Source: Actinomycetes bacterium (GTDB lineage Bacteria; Actinomycetota; Actinomycetes; Actinomycetales; Cellulomonadaceae). Taken from it: a stretch of DNA of 5,925 bases. The first letter of the stretch is position 1. Every line of letters starts with the position of its first letter. Under the pieces are notes generated by a model that was not told where the DNA came from, did not search any database, and saw only the letters and a list, made by a program, of their open reading frames with translations. The DNA is taken from contig JAEZAR010000419.1 of the NCBI GenBank assembly GCA_023430425.1, positions 1 to 5,925 on the forward strand. The letters are read 5' to 3'. The position numbers and the translations under genes were made by a program. Of the stretch, positions 5,792 to 5,925 are shown piece by piece.

Positions 5792-5863
5792 GGGTCCTCC
5801 TGCCTCTCCTAGAGAGACATCGTCACAGTGATCGCGACGTCCGGCCCGTCTAGCGTGCACCGG
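5792..5863. promoter_or_regulatory. Divergent intergenic region between DoxX-like gene and 3'-terminal gene
   Basis: These 72 bases separate two divergent starts. On the plus strand TAGCGT at 5851-5856 fits the actinobacterial -10 pattern TANNNT and lies seven bases before the GTG at 5864, the spacing expected for a leaderless transcript. No clear -35 is seen. Two small inverted repeats are present: CTCTC/GAGAG at 5804-5816 and TCAC-A-GTGA at 5823-5831. Either could be an operator, but both are short enough to be chance. No convincing promoter hexamers for the DoxX-like gene were found. Confidence 0.35.
5795..5801 (-). promoter_or_regulatory. Shine-Dalgarno site of the DoxX-like gene
   Basis: On the minus strand AGGAGGA occupies 5801 to 5795 and is followed by CCC and the ATG at 5791. 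This is the strongest ribosome binding site in the window and fixes the start of the DoxX-like gene against the longer open frame that reaches 5902. Confidence 0.8.
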
Positions 5864-5925
5864 GTGGATGACCACGCGGTGGCGGCTGCCGGGCGGGGGC
5901 ACGTGCTCGTCGTCGATGCCGCGAA
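5864..5925 (+). CDS. Start of an unidentified gene (3' end off window)
   Basis: Twenty whole codons are visible from a GTG at 5864, reading (M)DDHAVAAAGRGHVLVVDAA, with two bases AA left over. The GHVLVVDAA stretch looks like the first beta strand of an alpha/beta fold ending in a functional Asp. Actinobacterial NYN/PIN-like proteins, often labelled NTP pyrophosphohydrolases, can start this way with VVDAAN; the leftover AA allows Asn or Lys next. That assignment is recollection plus inference from very few residues. The start is supported by a leaderless-type TAGCGT seven bases upstream and there is no Shine-Dalgarno sequence. A competing frame from the ATG at 5868 also has G or C in nearly all third positions, but its Ser/Gly/Arg-rich product looks less like a protein start. 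Confidence 0.42.
   Translation, partial: MDDHAVAAAGRGHVLVVDAA

Noticed and set aside
5823..5831. TCACAGTGA palindrome as a regulator binding site
   Set aside because: Four-base arms are too short to separate from chance, and the spacing does not match the CRP consensus. Kept only as a note in the intergenic entry.
5792..5902. Upstream extension of the DoxX-like gene
   Set aside because: A strong AGGAGG directly before the ATG at 5791 fixes the start; the extension is charged and would overlap the divergent gene.
1..5925. CRISPR array, mobile element, tRNA/rRNA or a defence cassette
   Set aside because: No spaced direct repeats, terminal inverted repeats, transposase, integrase, nuclease or RNA-gene structure was recognised. 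The gene mix looks like ordinary chromosomal sequence.

Overview
The window is very GC-rich. Its genes put G or C in almost every third codon position, use GTG as well as ATG starts, and encode actinobacterial families (a YdfJ-type MMPL exporter, a secreted protein with DTR modules, a soluble class I-like cytochrome P450). This points to a high-GC actinomycete, plausibly Cellulomonas-like. The genus is a guess from protein style, not a demonstrated fact.

Layout, left to right. (1) Bases 1-1976, plus strand: the 3' three-quarters of an MMPL/RND-type membrane transporter whose start lies off the window. (2) 1977-1998: a 12-base gap and GC hairpin where this gene converges with the next. (3) 1989-3836, minus strand: a 615-residue secreted protein with a signal peptide, two Ig-like domains and three copies of a 'DTR' module. 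(4) 3837-3925: a short divergent intergenic region with a 14-bp palindrome. (5) 3926-5161, plus strand: a 411-residue cytochrome P450 with an unusual oxygen-binding helix. (6) 5162-5224: a second convergent junction with a GC hairpin. (7) 5213-5356, minus strand: a 47-residue Cys/His protein, lying nine bases downstream of and in the same frame as (8) 5366-5791, minus strand, a DoxX-like four-helix membrane protein. (9) 5792-5863: a divergent intergenic region. (10) From 5864, plus strand: the first 20 codons of another gene.

The genes alternate in direction, and only the DoxX-like gene and the small gene downstream of it look like an operon. The MMPL protein, the secreted protein and the DoxX-like protein all belong to the cell envelope, but nothing in the sequence ties them into one pathway. 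The P450 has no ferredoxin or reductase gene beside it.

I see no mobile element, CRISPR array, tRNA, rRNA or recognised defence system, and no sign of a complete new multi-gene system. The points most worth a second look are the missing I-helix threonine of the P450, the short Cys/His gene, the in-frame hexanucleotide tract inside the signal peptide, the strict heptad phase in the MMPL extracytoplasmic region, and the paired hairpins whose loops hold stop codons.
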